Source: Aliiroseovarius marinus
Lineage (GTDB): Bacteria; Pseudomonadota; Alphaproteobacteria; Rhodobacterales; Rhodobacteraceae
Direction of reading: 5' to 3'
Assembly (NCBI RefSeq): GCF_004360145.1
Contig: NZ_SAIT01000016.1
Location: 36,434-100,433 of the forward strand
Length of the DNA: 64,000 nucleotides
The notes beneath the pieces were generated by a model. It worked only from the letters and a program-made list of their open reading frames with translations. It had not been told where the DNA came from and did no database searches. The position numbers and the translations under genes are program-made. This document shows, piece by piece, positions 11,668-20,807 of the stretch (positions are counted from its first letter, which is position 1; the number at the start of each line of letters is the position of its first letter).

Positions 11668-12534
11668 TCAGGCAACTTTCGCCAGATTGACTTGTGGCGT
11701 GACGCCCAAGGCGTGGGCCACATCGCGGGTCAGGCTGGGTTTGTTCAGCGTGTAGAAGTGCAGGTCTTCAACACCGCCGTCGATCAGGTCCGAGCACAGC
11801 TCGGTGCAAAGCGCGGTCGCCAGAAGGTCGGTGCGGTCGTCACGCTCTGCCTTGTGAAAGGCATCGTCCAGCCAGTTGGGAATTGCGGTGCCGCAACGCT
11901 CGGCGAACTTGCGGACGCCTTTCCAGTTTTCGATGGGCAGGATGCCCGGAATGATCGGCACGTCGATCCCGGCCTTTTCGCATTTGTCGCGGAAACGGAA
12001 GAAGGTGTCCGCCTCGAAGAAGAACTGCGTGATGGCCGAACCTGCGCCCGCATCTACCTTGCGCTTCAACCATGCGACGTCAGCGTCCAAATCAGCGGCT
12101 TCGGGGTGGGGGTCAGGATAAGCGCCCACGCGGATGTGGAAGTCACCGGTGTTTGCCAACGCTTCGATCAGTTCAACCGAGTTGGCAAAGCCGTCTTCGC
12201 GGGCGGTGAAGCGATCAGCGCCTTTCGGGGCGTCCCCACGCAGGGCCACGATTTCTTTCACGCCAACGTCCGCATAGCTTTTCGCAATCGCTAATGTTTC
12301 TTCGCGCGAGGCCTCGACACAGGTCAGGTGCGCCGCGACGTTCAGGCCGTAATGCTTGTGGATCGTGCCAACCGCATCATGGGTCAGTTCACGCGTGGTT
12401 CCGCCAGCGCCATAAGTGACTGAGACAAAATTGGGGTCCAGAGGGGCCAGTTGGCGCACGGTTTCCCACAGGCGGAACGAAGCGTCCAGCGATTGCGGGG
12501 GGAAGAACTCGAACGAGATATTGGGCGTGGTCAT
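11668..12534 (-). CDS. metF: 5,10-methylenetetrahydrofolate reductase
   Basis: A 288-residue FAD-dependent TIM-barrel enzyme that reduces 5,10-methylene-THF to 5-methyl-THF for methionine synthesis. The sequence opens with 'ISFEFFPPQ' (catalytic Glu of MetF). It continues with 'VSVTYGAGGTTRELT', 'AHLTCVEASREE', 'IVALRGDAPKG', 'QFFFEADTFFRF' and 'PGILPI', all family landmarks. The ATG at 12534 has GAGGA upstream. It is divergent from metR, the classic arrangement in which MetR activates metF. Confidence 0.95.
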   Translation of the reverse strand: MTTPNISFEFFPPQSLDASFRLWETVRQLAPLDPNFVSVTYGAGGTTRELTHDAVGTIHKHYGLNVAAHLTCVEASREETLAIAKSYADVGVKEIVALRGDAPKGADRFTAREDGFANSVELIEALANTGDFHIRVGAYPDPHPEAADLDADVAWLKRKVDAGAGSAITQFFFEADTFFRFRDKCEKAGIDVPIIPGILPIENWKGVRKFAERCGTAIPNWLDDAFHKAERDDRTDLLATALCTELCSDLIDGGVEDLHFYTLNKPSLTRDVAHALGVTPQVNLAKVA

Positions 12535-12586
12535 GGCGTCCTCGGCGGCTGTTTTGCGAAGTTGCCCTCTTGTGCCTCATGATCGC

Positions 12587-12614
12587 TTGTGAGACAAATT
12601 CATAATTCTCACAA
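12587..12614. promoter_or_regulatory. Candidate MetR operator between metF and metR
   Basis: A perfect 7-bp inverted repeat, TTGTGAG-N14-CTCACAA, sits in the 98-bp divergent gap. LysR-type regulators bind such spaced dyads; assignment to MetR is by position. Confidence 0.5.
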
Positions 12615-12632
12615 AGAACATGAGGTTCGTGC

Positions 12633-13538
12633 ATGTACATCGAGTTCCGCCATCTGCGCACCGTGCGCGCCATCCACCATGCGGGGTCACTGGCGCGGGC
12701 GGCGGACATTCTGCACATCACGCAATCCGCGCTAAGCCACCAGATCAAAGGGCTGGAAGAACAGGTCGGGATGGAGCTGTTTCACCGGCGGACCAAGCCC
12801 ATGCGTCTGAGCCCTGCGGGGATGAAGCTTTTGCGGCTGGCTGAACAGGTGTTGCCGGAAATTGACCGTCTCGAAGAAGAATTTCGCGCGCTGAAGTCTG
12901 GCCGTTCGGGCCGGTTGCACATCGCCATTGAATGCCACGCCTGTTTCGATTGGCTGTTTCCGGTGCTCGACAAGCTACGACACGCGTGGCCAGACGTGGA
13001 TCTGGATATCCGCCAACGCCTTGCCTTTGACGCCATCGAAGCCCTGCGGCGCGAGGAAGTGGATTTCGTCATTTCGTCCGATCCGGTGGATATGGCGGGC
13101 ATCACCTTCTCGCCGCTCTTTGCGTATGAGCCGCGGTTTGTCGCGGCAGCTGGGCATCGTCTGGCGGACGAGGATTTCGTCGTCGCCGAGGATTTCGAGC
13201 AGGAGTTTTTGCTGACCTATCCGGTAGAGCGGTCGAAAATTGATGTATTCACCGGGCTTTTGACGCCCGAACGGGTCGAGCCGCGCGGAATCAGGCAGGT
13301 CGAAATGACCGAGGTCATCCTGATGCTGGTCGCTGCGGGGCGTGGGGTTGCCGTGTTGCCGGACTGGGTTCTGACCGATGCAAAACGCAACCCGGATTTC
13401 GTCACAAAACGCCTGACGGAAGGCGGGATTCGCAAGCAGATGTATGCCGCAACACGCGACGAAGATACGATGGTGCCCTTCATGGCGCATATGATCCGGC
13501 TGTGCCGCTCAGAACCGGTGAAACTTCAGCGCGGTTGA
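12633..13538 (+). CDS. metR: LysR-family regulator MetR
   Basis: A 301-residue LysR-type activator. The N-terminal helix-turn-helix runs over about residues 5-60 ('AGSLARAADILHITQSALSHQIKGLEE') and is followed by the effector domain ('GRLHIAIECHACFDWLFPVLDKL'). The wording 'IECHACFDWLFPVL' is characteristic of MetR, which uses homocysteine as co-effector. The divergent position to metF supports the call. The downstream suhB coding sequence begins 71 bp after its stop. Confidence 0.88.
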   Translation: MYIEFRHLRTVRAIHHAGSLARAADILHITQSALSHQIKGLEEQVGMELFHRRTKPMRLSPAGMKLLRLAEQVLPEIDRLEEEFRALKSGRSGRLHIAIECHACFDWLFPVLDKLRHAWPDVDLDIRQRLAFDAIEALRREEVDFVISSDPVDMAGITFSPLFAYEPRFVAAAGHRLADEDFVVAEDFEQEFLLTYPVERSKIDVFTGLLTPERVEPRGIRQVEMTEVILMLVAAGRGVAVLPDWVLTDAKRNPDFVTKRLTEGGIRKQMYAATRDEDTMVPFMAHMIRLCRSEPVKLQRG

Positions 13539-13609
13539 CGTCCTTTCAGGCTTGGCAAACAAGGCGTACGGGCGTATACGCGCCGTTTGAAACATCAGGA
13601 GTCCTTTCC

Positions 13610-14395
13610 ATGCAAGGCAGTGCAAATCTGAACGTGATGATCAAGGCAGCCCGCAAGGCTGGCCGCAGCCTTGTGAAGGACTTTCGCGAGGTCGAGAATC
13701 TGCAGGTCTCGATGAAGGGTGCTGGTGACTTCGTGTCGAAGGCAGACATCGCTGCGGAACAGATTATCCGTGAAGAGCTGATGGAAGCCCGCCCCAACTA
13801 TGGCTGGCTGGCTGAAGAAGGCGGCGCGGCCGAGGGCAAAGACCCGACCCGTCGCTGGATTGTCGATCCGCTGGATGGCACCACCAACTTCCTGCACGGC
13901 CTGCCGCACTGGGCGATTTCCATCGCACTGGAGCATAAGGGCGAGATCGTCGCTGGTGTGATCTATGACGCCGCCAAGGACGAGATGTTCTATGCCGAAA
14001 AAGGCGAGGGCGCATGGCTGAACCAAAGTCGTCTGCGCGTATCGGGCCGTTCGCGTCTGATCGAGTGCATCTTTGCAACGGGCTTGCCCTTCGGTGGCCG
14101 CGCTGATCTGCCGGAAACGCTGCAAGATCTAGCCCGTATTCTGCCGTCCTGTGCAGGTGTGCGTCGTTTCGGCTCTGCGGCTCTGGATTTGGCCTATGTC
14201 GCCGCAGGTCGCTATGATGGCTACTGGGAGCGCAGCCTGAATGCCTGGGATATCGCCGCCGGATTGCTGATCGTCAAAGAGGCTGGCGGCATGGTTGCGC
14301 CGGTCGAGGGTGAAACAATACTGGACAGTGGCACCATTGTTGCTGGCAACGAGCCAATCTTTGAGAAATTCGACAATTTGGTGAAAAACCTATAA
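13610..14395 (+). CDS. suhB: Inositol monophosphatase family protein
   Basis: A 261-residue Mg-dependent phosphatase that hydrolyses myo-inositol 1-phosphate and related sugar phosphates. Metal-binding motifs are clear: the Glu pair in 'WLAEEGG', 'IVDPLDGTTNFLHG' and 'WDIAAGLLIVKEAGG'. The ATG at 13610 follows CAGGAG with good spacing; the frame stays open to 13502 but that part overlaps metR. In proteobacteria SuhB also binds the NusA transcription complex, which cannot be judged from this sequence. Confidence 0.9.
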   Translation: MQGSANLNVMIKAARKAGRSLVKDFREVENLQVSMKGAGDFVSKADIAAEQIIREELMEARPNYGWLAEEGGAAEGKDPTRRWIVDPLDGTTNFLHGLPHWAISIALEHKGEIVAGVIYDAAKDEMFYAEKGEGAWLNQSRLRVSGRSRLIECIFATGLPFGGRADLPETLQDLARILPSCAGVRRFGSAALDLAYVAAGRYDGYWERSLNAWDIAAGLLIVKEAGGMVAPVEGETILDSGTIVAGNEPIFEKFDNLVKNL

Positions 14396-14469
14396 GGTGA
14401 GCGCGGTTCGGGCGAAGAAATTGAGCAGCCCGACATATTTGTGCCGTAAATTTCGCTAAAGAGTAGATT

Positions 14470-14673
14470 ATGATTATGTTGCCGCTCATATCCCCCAGAT
14501 TCGTGCGCTTTGCGCGCAGCGAAGATGGTGCCGTGACCGTAGATTGGGTGGCGCTGACTGCTGCCGTCCTGATGATTGGTCTGTTTGCCGGGTTTACCGT
14601 TAGTTCGAGCGTACCTGAGCTTGCGAACAAGATCAGTGAAGTCGTGTCGAAACAGTCGGTCGGCCCGAACTAA
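14470..14673 (+). CDS. Small Flp-pilin-like single-pass protein
   Basis: A 67-residue protein with a basic N-terminus, then 'RSEDGAVTVDWVALTAAVLMIGLFAGFTV', one hydrophobic helix and a short polar tail. The '(E)DGAVTVDWV' start of the helix is common in rhodobacteral Flp/Tad-type pseudopilin-like proteins. Here Asp replaces the Glu+5 of a class III signal, so processing is uncertain. No tad genes adjoin it. The start could be ATG 14470 or 14476. Confidence 0.6.
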   Translation: MIMLPLISPRFVRFARSEDGAVTVDWVALTAAVLMIGLFAGFTVSSSVPELANKISEVVSKQSVGPN

Positions 14674-14748
14674 GTCTCACGCGCGTTTTTTCACTTAGCT
14701 AAGCGCAGTTTGGCTGGGCCTGTTCTGCTGGGCCCATTCGCTTTGCAT

Positions 14749-15499
14749 TCAACGCTTGCGTCGTCCGGTCCGGGGAATGCTGGTCCGGGTTAGCTTGTAT
14801 TTCGCCTCGGGATGATCGGGGTGGCCCTCTGTGCGCGACCAGAAGCGCTGTGCGCCAAGTCGTAGCCAGAGCGGCAGGATTAAGGCAAATCCGGCAATGA
14901 AGCCTCCGGCATGGGCCCAGTGCGCAACACCGCCGCCTTCGACCCCTAGGGTTGATACACCATTGAACAGCTGCAATCCAAACCAGACCAATAGGGCGGC
15001 CCAAGCCGGGACGGGGATAATCTTGAAGATAATCACGATGATGAACAGCACATCGACCTTCGCCTTGGGAAACAGCAGCAAATACCCCCCCCATCACGCC
15101 GGCAATTGCACCTGACGCACCGATCATGGGGATGGAACTGCCCGGATCCGTTGCGAATTGCAGAAGGGCTGCGGCAACTCCGGTGGCCAGATAAAACAGC
15201 AGGAAGAGGACATGACCCAGCATGTCCTCCAGATTGTCCCCGAAGATCCACAGAAACAGCATATTGCCCGAGAAGTGCATGAAGCCACCATGCAGGAACA
15301 TCGAGGTGATGAGCGTTTCCAGCCCAAAGCCATGTAACACGCGGGCGGGGATCATGCCGAAATCGATGAAGACCTCTGACGCGGCTGCGGTCCCGTAAAG
15401 CGGCCACATGTAAAGAAACACGACCGTATTCACCGCCAAGAGGGCATAGGTGATAAAGGGGACTCGTTCGGACGGGTTGTGATCGCGAATGGGGAACAT
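14749..15499 (-). pseudogene. Rhomboid-family intramembrane serine protease, frameshifted
   Basis: Two minus-strand frames together encode one rhomboid protease of about 249 residues. The first part (15499 down to about 15085) has 'MFLHGGFMHFSGNMLFLWIFGDNLED', and the catalytic serine in 'PMIGASGAIAGVMGG'. The second (about 15081 down to 14749) has 'LLLFPKAKVDVLF' and the catalytic histidine in 'WAHAGGFIAGFAL'. They are joined across a run of eight G (15085-15092 on the plus strand as C8). With seven G the frame would read through as GVMGG-YLLLFPK. With eight, translation leaves the frame and makes an unrelated tail ending at 14699. The cause may be a sequencing slip, a real mutation or phase variation. 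Confidence 0.75.
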
Positions 15500-15546
15500 G
15501 GGCTGACTTGACCCGATGCGTGTCACCGGGTCAAGTCATTGGCCAA

Positions 15547-18500
15547 TCAGGCCTTGGTTTGCGCCAGCATCAGAAGCTCGGCATTGCCGCCAGAGGCCGT
15601 CGTGTCGACGCAGAGGTGACGCTCATGCGTCACCGTTTCCGCGGTTGGCGCACCGGTGATCAGAGGTAGGATCGCCCCCGGACGCTGTGCAAGTGCGGTC
15701 ACAATCTGACGAGCCAAATCATCTGCGCCCCAGAAGATCACGCCACCGATCCCATCGATCTCTGCGATGGTGTCCGGTGCCAAATTGGGGGCCAAAACAG
15801 CGGTGCCGCCAAGCGCCTCGATCGTGCTTTTCTGCGCCTGAGCCGCTGTAGATCCCGGTCCCATGCACAGGAACGGCTCACGCGGATGGACCGAGAGTTG
15901 GTTGAGCTCTCCGGTCGGGCCAGGCAGGCGGGAGGATGAGAGGGTCGCGTTGCTCTGCGCTTGGGCGATCAAACTGGTCAGCTTGTCTGCGGCGGGCGCA
16001 GCCGCGCCGTCGTCCTCATGCTGCTCGGCTTGTTCAGGCTGACAGAACCGATCCATATACATCGGGCCACCTGCTTTCGGGCCGGTGCCGGACAGGCCCT
16101 CGCCGCCAAAGGGTTGCGAGCCGACGATGGCACCGATCTGGTTGCGGTTCACATAGGCGTTGCCCACATGCATTCGGTCACAGACATGCTGCACGCGGTC
16201 GTCGATGCGGGTGTGCAGTCCGAAGGTCAGCCCGTATCCGGTCGCGTTGATCGTGTCGATCACCTGATCCAGCTGATCCGCTTTGAAGGTGGCGATGTGC
16301 AGGACCGGGCCGAAGATTTCGCGCTTCATCTCTTCGATCCCGTTCACGCGGATCAGGGTCGGAGCGATAAAATACCCGCCTTCGGGCGCGGTCAGTTCGT
16401 GGGCGATGCGGCCTTCCAAACGCGCGGCGTCAACATAGGTCTTGATGCCTTGGAAAGCCTCGTCATCGATTACTGGGCCAAGATCCGTATGCAGATGCCA
16501 CGGGTCATCTTGCTTCAGTTCGTTCATCGCGCCGATCAGCATTTCGGTCATGGCATCGGCCACGTCCTCTTGCACGTAAAGGCAGCGCAGGGCCGAGCAG
16601 CGCTGGCCTGCCGATTGGAAACTGGACGCCACGATGTCACGCACGGCTTGCTCGGGCAGGGCGGTACTGTCGACGATCATCGCGTTCAATCCACCGGTTT
16701 CCGCGATCAGCGGGGCTGACGGAGCCATATTCGCGGCCATCGCGCGGCGGATGATCTGCGCGGTTTCGGTCGAGCCGGTGAAGGCCACGCCGCCAATCCG
16801 TGCGTCCGAGGTCAGGGCCGCGCCGACGGTCACGCCGTCGCCCGGCAGAAGCTGCAGGACGTCCGTGGGGACGCCCGCCTTATGCAGCAGTTTCACCGCC
16901 TCATGGGCGATCAACCCGGTCTGTTCGGCGGGTTTCGCCAACACACCATTGCCCACAGCCAGCGCGCCCGCGATCTGTCCGGTGAAGATGGCCAGCGGGA
17001 AGTTCCAAGGTGAGATGCAGGTGAACAGCCCTACCGGCGCACGGGAGTGATCGTCGATGCGGCTGGCGTAATAGCGCAGGAAATCAACGGCTTCGCGCAG
17101 CTCTCCCATGCAATCCAGCCAAATTTTTCCCGCCTCGCGCGACAGAAGCGCGAAGAACAGGCCAAGGTTTTCCTCGTACAGATCCGCCGCCTTGTTCAGA
17201 ATTTCAGCCCGTTCAGCTGGGCTAGCGTCCCAAGCTTTCGCGGCAGCCAAAGCGGTCTCGACATCCTCGGCGCTGGCCCATGTGATTTGGCCAATGGGCG
17301 TGTGGGTCGAGGGGTTCTTGACGGTGATCACCGGACCGCCCTTTGGCGTGCCCGCGATCAGCGGTGCGGCCGAGAAATCCGTATCCGCAAACGCCCCGCG
17401 CGCGGCCTCGATCTGATCAAGATGCGGGTCATAGGTCAGGTCCAGACCCATCGAGTTCTTGCGCGCGCCAAAAAGCTCCGGCCCGGTCGGCACGTGCGGC
17501 GCTTCAATGGCGAGAGCATCAAACGGGCAGGCGGCGACCTCTTCGGGGGTAACGCTTTCGTCGACGATCTGGTTCACGAAGGAACTGTTCGCGCCGTTCT
17601 CCAGCAGGCGACGCACCAGATAGGCCAGCAGGTCGCGATGCGCGCCAACAGGGGCGTAGATGCGGCAGCGGGTCTGGTTCGCATCCATGATGATCTGGTG
17701 CAGACGCTCGCCCATGCCGTGCAGGCGCTGGAATTCATAGGCCGCCGTGTCGATGCCCGAGGTTTGAGCAATGTCCAGAATGGCCGCCGCGGTGTGGGCG
17801 TTGTGGGTGGCGAACTGCGGATAGATGCGGTCGGTCAGGCCAAGCAGTTTCTTGGCGTTGGCAATGTAGCTGACGTCGGTGGCGACCTTGCGGGTGAAGA
17901 CGGGGAAGCCGTCCAGCCCTTCGACCTGCGCGCGCTTGATCTCGCTGTCCCAATAGGCGCCTTTCACAAGACGGACCATGATCTTGCGGTCCAGATGGGT
18001 GGCGGTTTCATGCAGCCAGTCGATAACGGCGCCCGCGCGGTGGCCGTACGCCTGCACCACGACGCCAAATCCGTCCCATCCGGCAAGCGCAGGATCTTCC
18101 AGAACCTTTTCGATCACGTCCAGAGAAATTTGCAGACGGTCGGCTTCCTCGGCGTCGATGTTGAAGCCCATGCCCGCCGATTTCGCCAGCTGCGCAAGGG
18201 CCGAGACGCGGGGAACCAGCACCTCCATAACGCGCTTGTGCTGGGCGCGTTCATAGCGCGCAAAAAGCGCGGACAGCTTGACCGAGATGCCGGGGTTCGA
18301 GCGGATGTCGTCCGAGGTGCAGGCGCCCGCGATCTCGGAAATCGCTTTGGCATAGGCCATCTGATAGCGCCGCGCGTCGCTGTCGGTCAGCGCCGCTTCG
18401 CCCAGCATGTCGTAGGAATAGGTGAACCCTTTCTCTTCCATCTTGGACCCGCGCTTCATCGCTGCCCCGATGGTTTCGCCCAGCACGAATTGGCTGCCCA

Positions 18501-18990
18501 TTTCCTTCATGGCGCGGCCGACGGCGGTGCGGATGACGGGTTCGCCCAGACGTTTCACGGCCCCCCGCAGGGCACCGGCGATGCCCGGCTCGCGGTCTTC
18601 TAAAACCTTGCCGGTCAGCAAAAGCGCCCAGGTCGAGGCGTTCACCAATGACGACGACGAGCGCCCAAGGTGTTTGCCCCAATCGGACGGCGCGATCTTG
18701 TCTTCGATCAGCGCGTCGATGGTCTCGGCATCCGGCACGCGCAGCAGGGCTTCGGCCAGACACATCAGCGCGATGCCTTCGTCGGTGGACAGCCCGTACT
18801 CGGCCAGAAAGACCTCCATCAAGCCGGGATCCGAGCTTTCGCGGATGCCGCGCACCAGTTTCGCTCCGCTGGTCGCAATCCGCGCGCGATCTGCGTCAGA
18901 CAGATTGGCCGCGTCCACAAGGCCGACGATATGGCGCTCTTCATCCGTATAGGCGAGGTCATCAATCAATGTGCGCAGATCAGTGGTCAT
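15547..18990 (-). CDS. putA: Bifunctional proline dehydrogenase / L-glutamate-gamma-semialdehyde dehydrogenase
   Basis: An 1147-residue PutA that oxidises proline to P5C with FAD and then to glutamate with NAD. The proline dehydrogenase barrel covers about residues 140-460 ('EEADRLQISLDVIEKVL', 'VRLVKGAYWDSEIKRAQ', 'YEFQRLHGMGE'). The aldehyde dehydrogenase covers about 520-1000 ('SPWNFPLAIFTGQI', 'AETGGLNAM' and the catalytic Cys in 'QSAGQRCSALR'). There is no N-terminal ribbon-helix-helix, so it is not a self-repressor. AAGGAGATCCAC precedes the ATG at 18990. The divergent Lrp gene is the probable activator. Confidence 0.96.
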   Translation of the reverse strand: MTTDLRTLIDDLAYTDEERHIVGLVDAANLSDADRARIATSGAKLVRGIRESSDPGLMEVFLAEYGLSTDEGIALMCLAEALLRVPDAETIDALIEDKIAPSDWGKHLGRSSSSLVNASTWALLLTGKVLEDREPGIAGALRGAVKRLGEPVIRTAVGRAMKEMGSQFVLGETIGAAMKRGSKMEEKGFTYSYDMLGEAALTDSDARRYQMAYAKAISEIAGACTSDDIRSNPGISVKLSALFARYERAQHKRVMEVLVPRVSALAQLAKSAGMGFNIDAEEADRLQISLDVIEKVLEDPALAGWDGFGVVVQAYGHRAGAVIDWLHETATHLDRKIMVRLVKGAYWDSEIKRAQVEGLDGFPVFTRKVATDVSYIANAKKLLGLTDRIYPQFATHNAHTAAAILDIAQTSGIDTAAYEFQRLHGMGERLHQIIMDANQTRCRIYAPVGAHRDLLAYLVRRLLENGANSSFVNQIVDESVTPEEVAACPFDALAIEAPHVPTGPELFGARKNSMGLDLTYDPHLDQIEAARGAFADTDFSAAPLIAGTPKGGPVITVKNPSTHTPIGQITWASAEDVETALAAAKAWDASPAERAEILNKAADLYEENLGLFFALLSREAGKIWLDCMGELREAVDFLRYYASRIDDHSRAPVGLFTCISPWNFPLAIFTGQIAGALAVGNGVLAKPAEQTGLIAHEAVKLLHKAGVPTDVLQLLPGDGVTVGAALTSDARIGGVAFTGSTETAQIIRRAMAANMAPSAPLIAETGGLNAMIVDSTALPEQAVRDIVASSFQSAGQRCSALRCLYVQEDVADAMTEMLIGAMNELKQDDPWHLHTDLGPVIDDEAFQGIKTYVDAARLEGRIAHELTAPEGGYFIAPTLIRVNGIEEMKREIFGPVLHIATFKADQLDQVIDTINATGYGLTFGLHTRIDDRVQHVCDRMHVGNAYVNRNQIGAIVGSQPFGGEGLSGTGPKAGGPMYMDRFCQPEQAEQHEDDGAAAPAADKLTSLIAQAQSNATLSSSRLPGPTGELNQLSVHPREPFLCMGPGSTAAQAQKSTIEALGGTAVLAPNLAPDTIAEIDGIGGVIFWGADDLARQIVTALAQRPGAILPLITGAPTAETVTHERHLCVDTTASGGNAELLMLAQTKA

Positions 18991-19012
18991 GTGGATCTCC
19001 TTACTTGTCGTT

Positions 19013-19051
19013 GTGACTATCATATCCCAAAGTGACTAGCCAAAATGACTG
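19013..19051. promoter_or_regulatory. Repeated TGACT motifs in the putA/putR gap
   Basis: TGACTA at 19013, TGACTA at 19033 and TGACTG at 19046 are direct repeats in the divergent promoter region, a possible Lrp-type (PutR) binding array. Confidence 0.35.
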
Positions 19052-19095
19052 AAATTATGCTACACGGTGATGATTGAGTCTGAAAGGGTCGAAAA

Positions 19096-19569
19096 ATGCA
19101 GGACGAATGGAAAGCCGAGTTTGATCGCTTCGATCGTTTGATTCTGGATATTCTGTCGACGGACGGACGGATCTCGATCACTGAATTGGCAGGGAAGATC
19201 GGACTGTCAAAGTCACCCACACAAGCGCGCTTGAAAAAGCTTGAGAAAACCGGCGTGATCACCGGATACCGCGCGCAAATCGATCCGATCCGCATGGGCC
19301 GCGACCACGTCGCCTTTGTCGAGGTGAAGCTGTCCGACACGCGCGAGGCTGCGCTGAAAGCCTTCAACGAAGGGGTCGCCGCCATTCCCGAGGTCGAGGA
19401 ATGCTATATGCTCGCCGCCCACTTCGACTATCTGCTGAAGGTGCGTACGCAGGATATGCGCGATTATCGCCGGGTTCTGGGGGAGAAGATCAGCTCACTG
19501 CCCAACGTGGCGCAAAGCTCGACCCATGTGGCGATGCAGGCTGTGAAGGAAGATGGCACATCGGTGTGA
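19096..19569 (+). CDS. putR: Lrp/AsnC family regulator of proline utilisation
   Basis: A 157-residue Lrp-type protein. A winged helix-turn-helix ('ISITELAGKIGLSKSPTQARLKKLEKTGVITGY') is followed by a RAM domain. It is divergent from putA. In alphaproteobacteria whose PutA lacks a DNA-binding domain, such a PutR activates putA in response to proline; the assignment rests on this arrangement. It ends 47 bp before the tRNA-Leu gene. Confidence 0.85.
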   Translation: MQDEWKAEFDRFDRLILDILSTDGRISITELAGKIGLSKSPTQARLKKLEKTGVITGYRAQIDPIRMGRDHVAFVEVKLSDTREAALKAFNEGVAAIPEVEECYMLAAHFDYLLKVRTQDMRDYRRVLGEKISSLPNVAQSSTHVAMQAVKEDGTSV

Positions 19570-19616
19570 TCCGCCGTTGCCCCTGCCTGACTTTAGGGAT
19601 AGGCAAAGGGGGCTAT

Positions 19617-19703
19617 GCCCGCGTGGTGGAATGGTAGACACAGGAGACTTAAAATCTCTAGGCCGGATAGGCCGTGCCGGTTCGAGTCCGGCCGCGGGTA
19701 CCA
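19617..19703 (+). tRNA. tRNA-Leu (anticodon TAA)
   Basis: An 87-nt class II tRNA. The acceptor stem is GCCCGCG / CGCGGGT with discriminator A and an encoded CCA. The anticodon loop is CTTAAAA (anticodon TAA), between arms GGAGA and TCTCT. The long variable arm is GCCGG-ATA-GGCCG-like, and the T loop is TTCGAGT. It reads UUA and UUG codons. Confidence 0.97.
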
Positions 19704-19718
19704 AGCTTTAGAAACGCG

Positions 19719-19756
19719 AACGGCGCACCGAAATGGCGCGCCGTTTTCTTTTTTGT
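19719..19756 (+). terminator. Intrinsic terminator after tRNA-Leu
   Basis: AACGGCGC...GCGCCGTT, with an inner CC/GG pair around GAAAT, is followed by TTCTTTTTTG. It also separates the tRNA from the convergent transporter operon. Confidence 0.8.
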
Positions 19757-19765
19757 ATCAGAGAA

Positions 19766-20755
19766 TTACTTCAGCGCGGCATCGGTGATGGCGCTGGTCC
19801 AAGCCCCTTCAGGTGCTTTGGTGATCACCGGATCCGAACCGCCGCCCAGCAGGGTGGCTACGGTGCGCTCGTAGGCTGCGACGTCCAACGAGCCGTCCGA
19901 GCCAGCGGTCAGCTTGCCGATTTCACCGATCATGCGGATCTGGTGGGTTTCGGTCTGGGCGCCGGTTTCGTCATAGTCCAGGATGATCTGGGCAGCAGCC
20001 TCGGCGTTTTCCTCGGCCCATTTCCAACCCTTCATCGAGGCGCGTACGAAACGCACCATCTTGTCGGAGAAGGCGGCGTCCGACAGGTTGTCTTCGAGCA
20101 CATACAGACCGTCTTCCAGCGTCGCGACGCCTTGGTCTTCATACTTGAAGGTCACCAGCTCGTCCGGGCTGACGCCAGAATCAATCACCTGCCAGTATTC
20201 GTTATAGGTCATGGTCGAAATACAGTCGGCTTGGCGCTGCAACAGGGCGTCCACGTTGAAGGCTTGCTTCAGCACTTCCACCCCGGTTTCGCTTTTGCCA
20301 TCGGTCGACAGACCCAGCTTGCCCATCCAGTTCATGAAGGGGAATTCGTTGCCGAAAAACCAGACGCCAAGGGTGCGGTTGGCCAGATCAGCGGGCGAAG
20401 AAATGCCCACGTCGCCCCAGCAGGTCAGCATCATGCCGGACGAGGCGAAGGGCTGGGCAATGTTCACCAGCGGAAGGCCTTTTTCACGTGCAGCCAAGGC
20501 GGCTGGCATCCATTCGACGACCACATCTGCGCTGCCGCCTGCAATCACCTGTGTGGGGGCGATGTCTGGGCCGCCGGGCAGGATGGTGACGTTCAGGTCT
20601 TCATCAGCGTAATAGCCGTTTTCGAGCGCCACATAGTAGCCCGCGAACTGGCCCTGCGTGACCCATTTCAGCTGAAGCGTGACGTCGTCTGCCGCGGATG
20701 CCGCGCTGGCGCTGACGGCAAGGGCAGCTGCGCCGATCAGTGATTTAAGTTTCAT
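19766..20755 (-). CDS. ABC transporter substrate-binding protein, NMT1/THI5-like (probable pyrimidine importer)
   Basis: A 329-residue periplasmic binding protein. The signal peptide (MKLKSLIGAAALAVSASAASA) is followed by an NMT1/THI5-type fold: 'VTLQLKWVTQGQFAGYYVALENGYY', 'PTQVIAGGSADVVVEW'. This family binds pyrimidine-like ligands such as HMP-type thiamine precursors or nucleobases. AAGGAGAG precedes the ATG. It is the last gene of a seven-gene minus-strand operon with dihydropyrimidinase, so uracil, thymine, dihydropyrimidines or ureides are the likely cargo. This is inferred from context, not proven by the binding residues. Confidence 0.85.
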   Translation of the reverse strand: MKLKSLIGAAALAVSASAASAADDVTLQLKWVTQGQFAGYYVALENGYYADEDLNVTILPGGPDIAPTQVIAGGSADVVVEWMPAALAAREKGLPLVNIAQPFASSGMMLTCWGDVGISSPADLANRTLGVWFFGNEFPFMNWMGKLGLSTDGKSETGVEVLKQAFNVDALLQRQADCISTMTYNEYWQVIDSGVSPDELVTFKYEDQGVATLEDGLYVLEDNLSDAAFSDKMVRFVRASMKGWKWAEENAEAAAQIILDYDETGAQTETHQIRMIGEIGKLTAGSDGSLDVAAYERTVATLLGGGSDPVITKAPEGAWTSAITDAALK

Positions 20756-20807
20756 GGTTCTCTCCTTGTTGAATTCTTTTTTAGTTTGGTTTTGCGGGCT
20801 GATTTGC

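Noticed and set aside
17047..18603. Plus-strand open frame of 518 codons
   Set aside because: It is the antisense shadow of putA.
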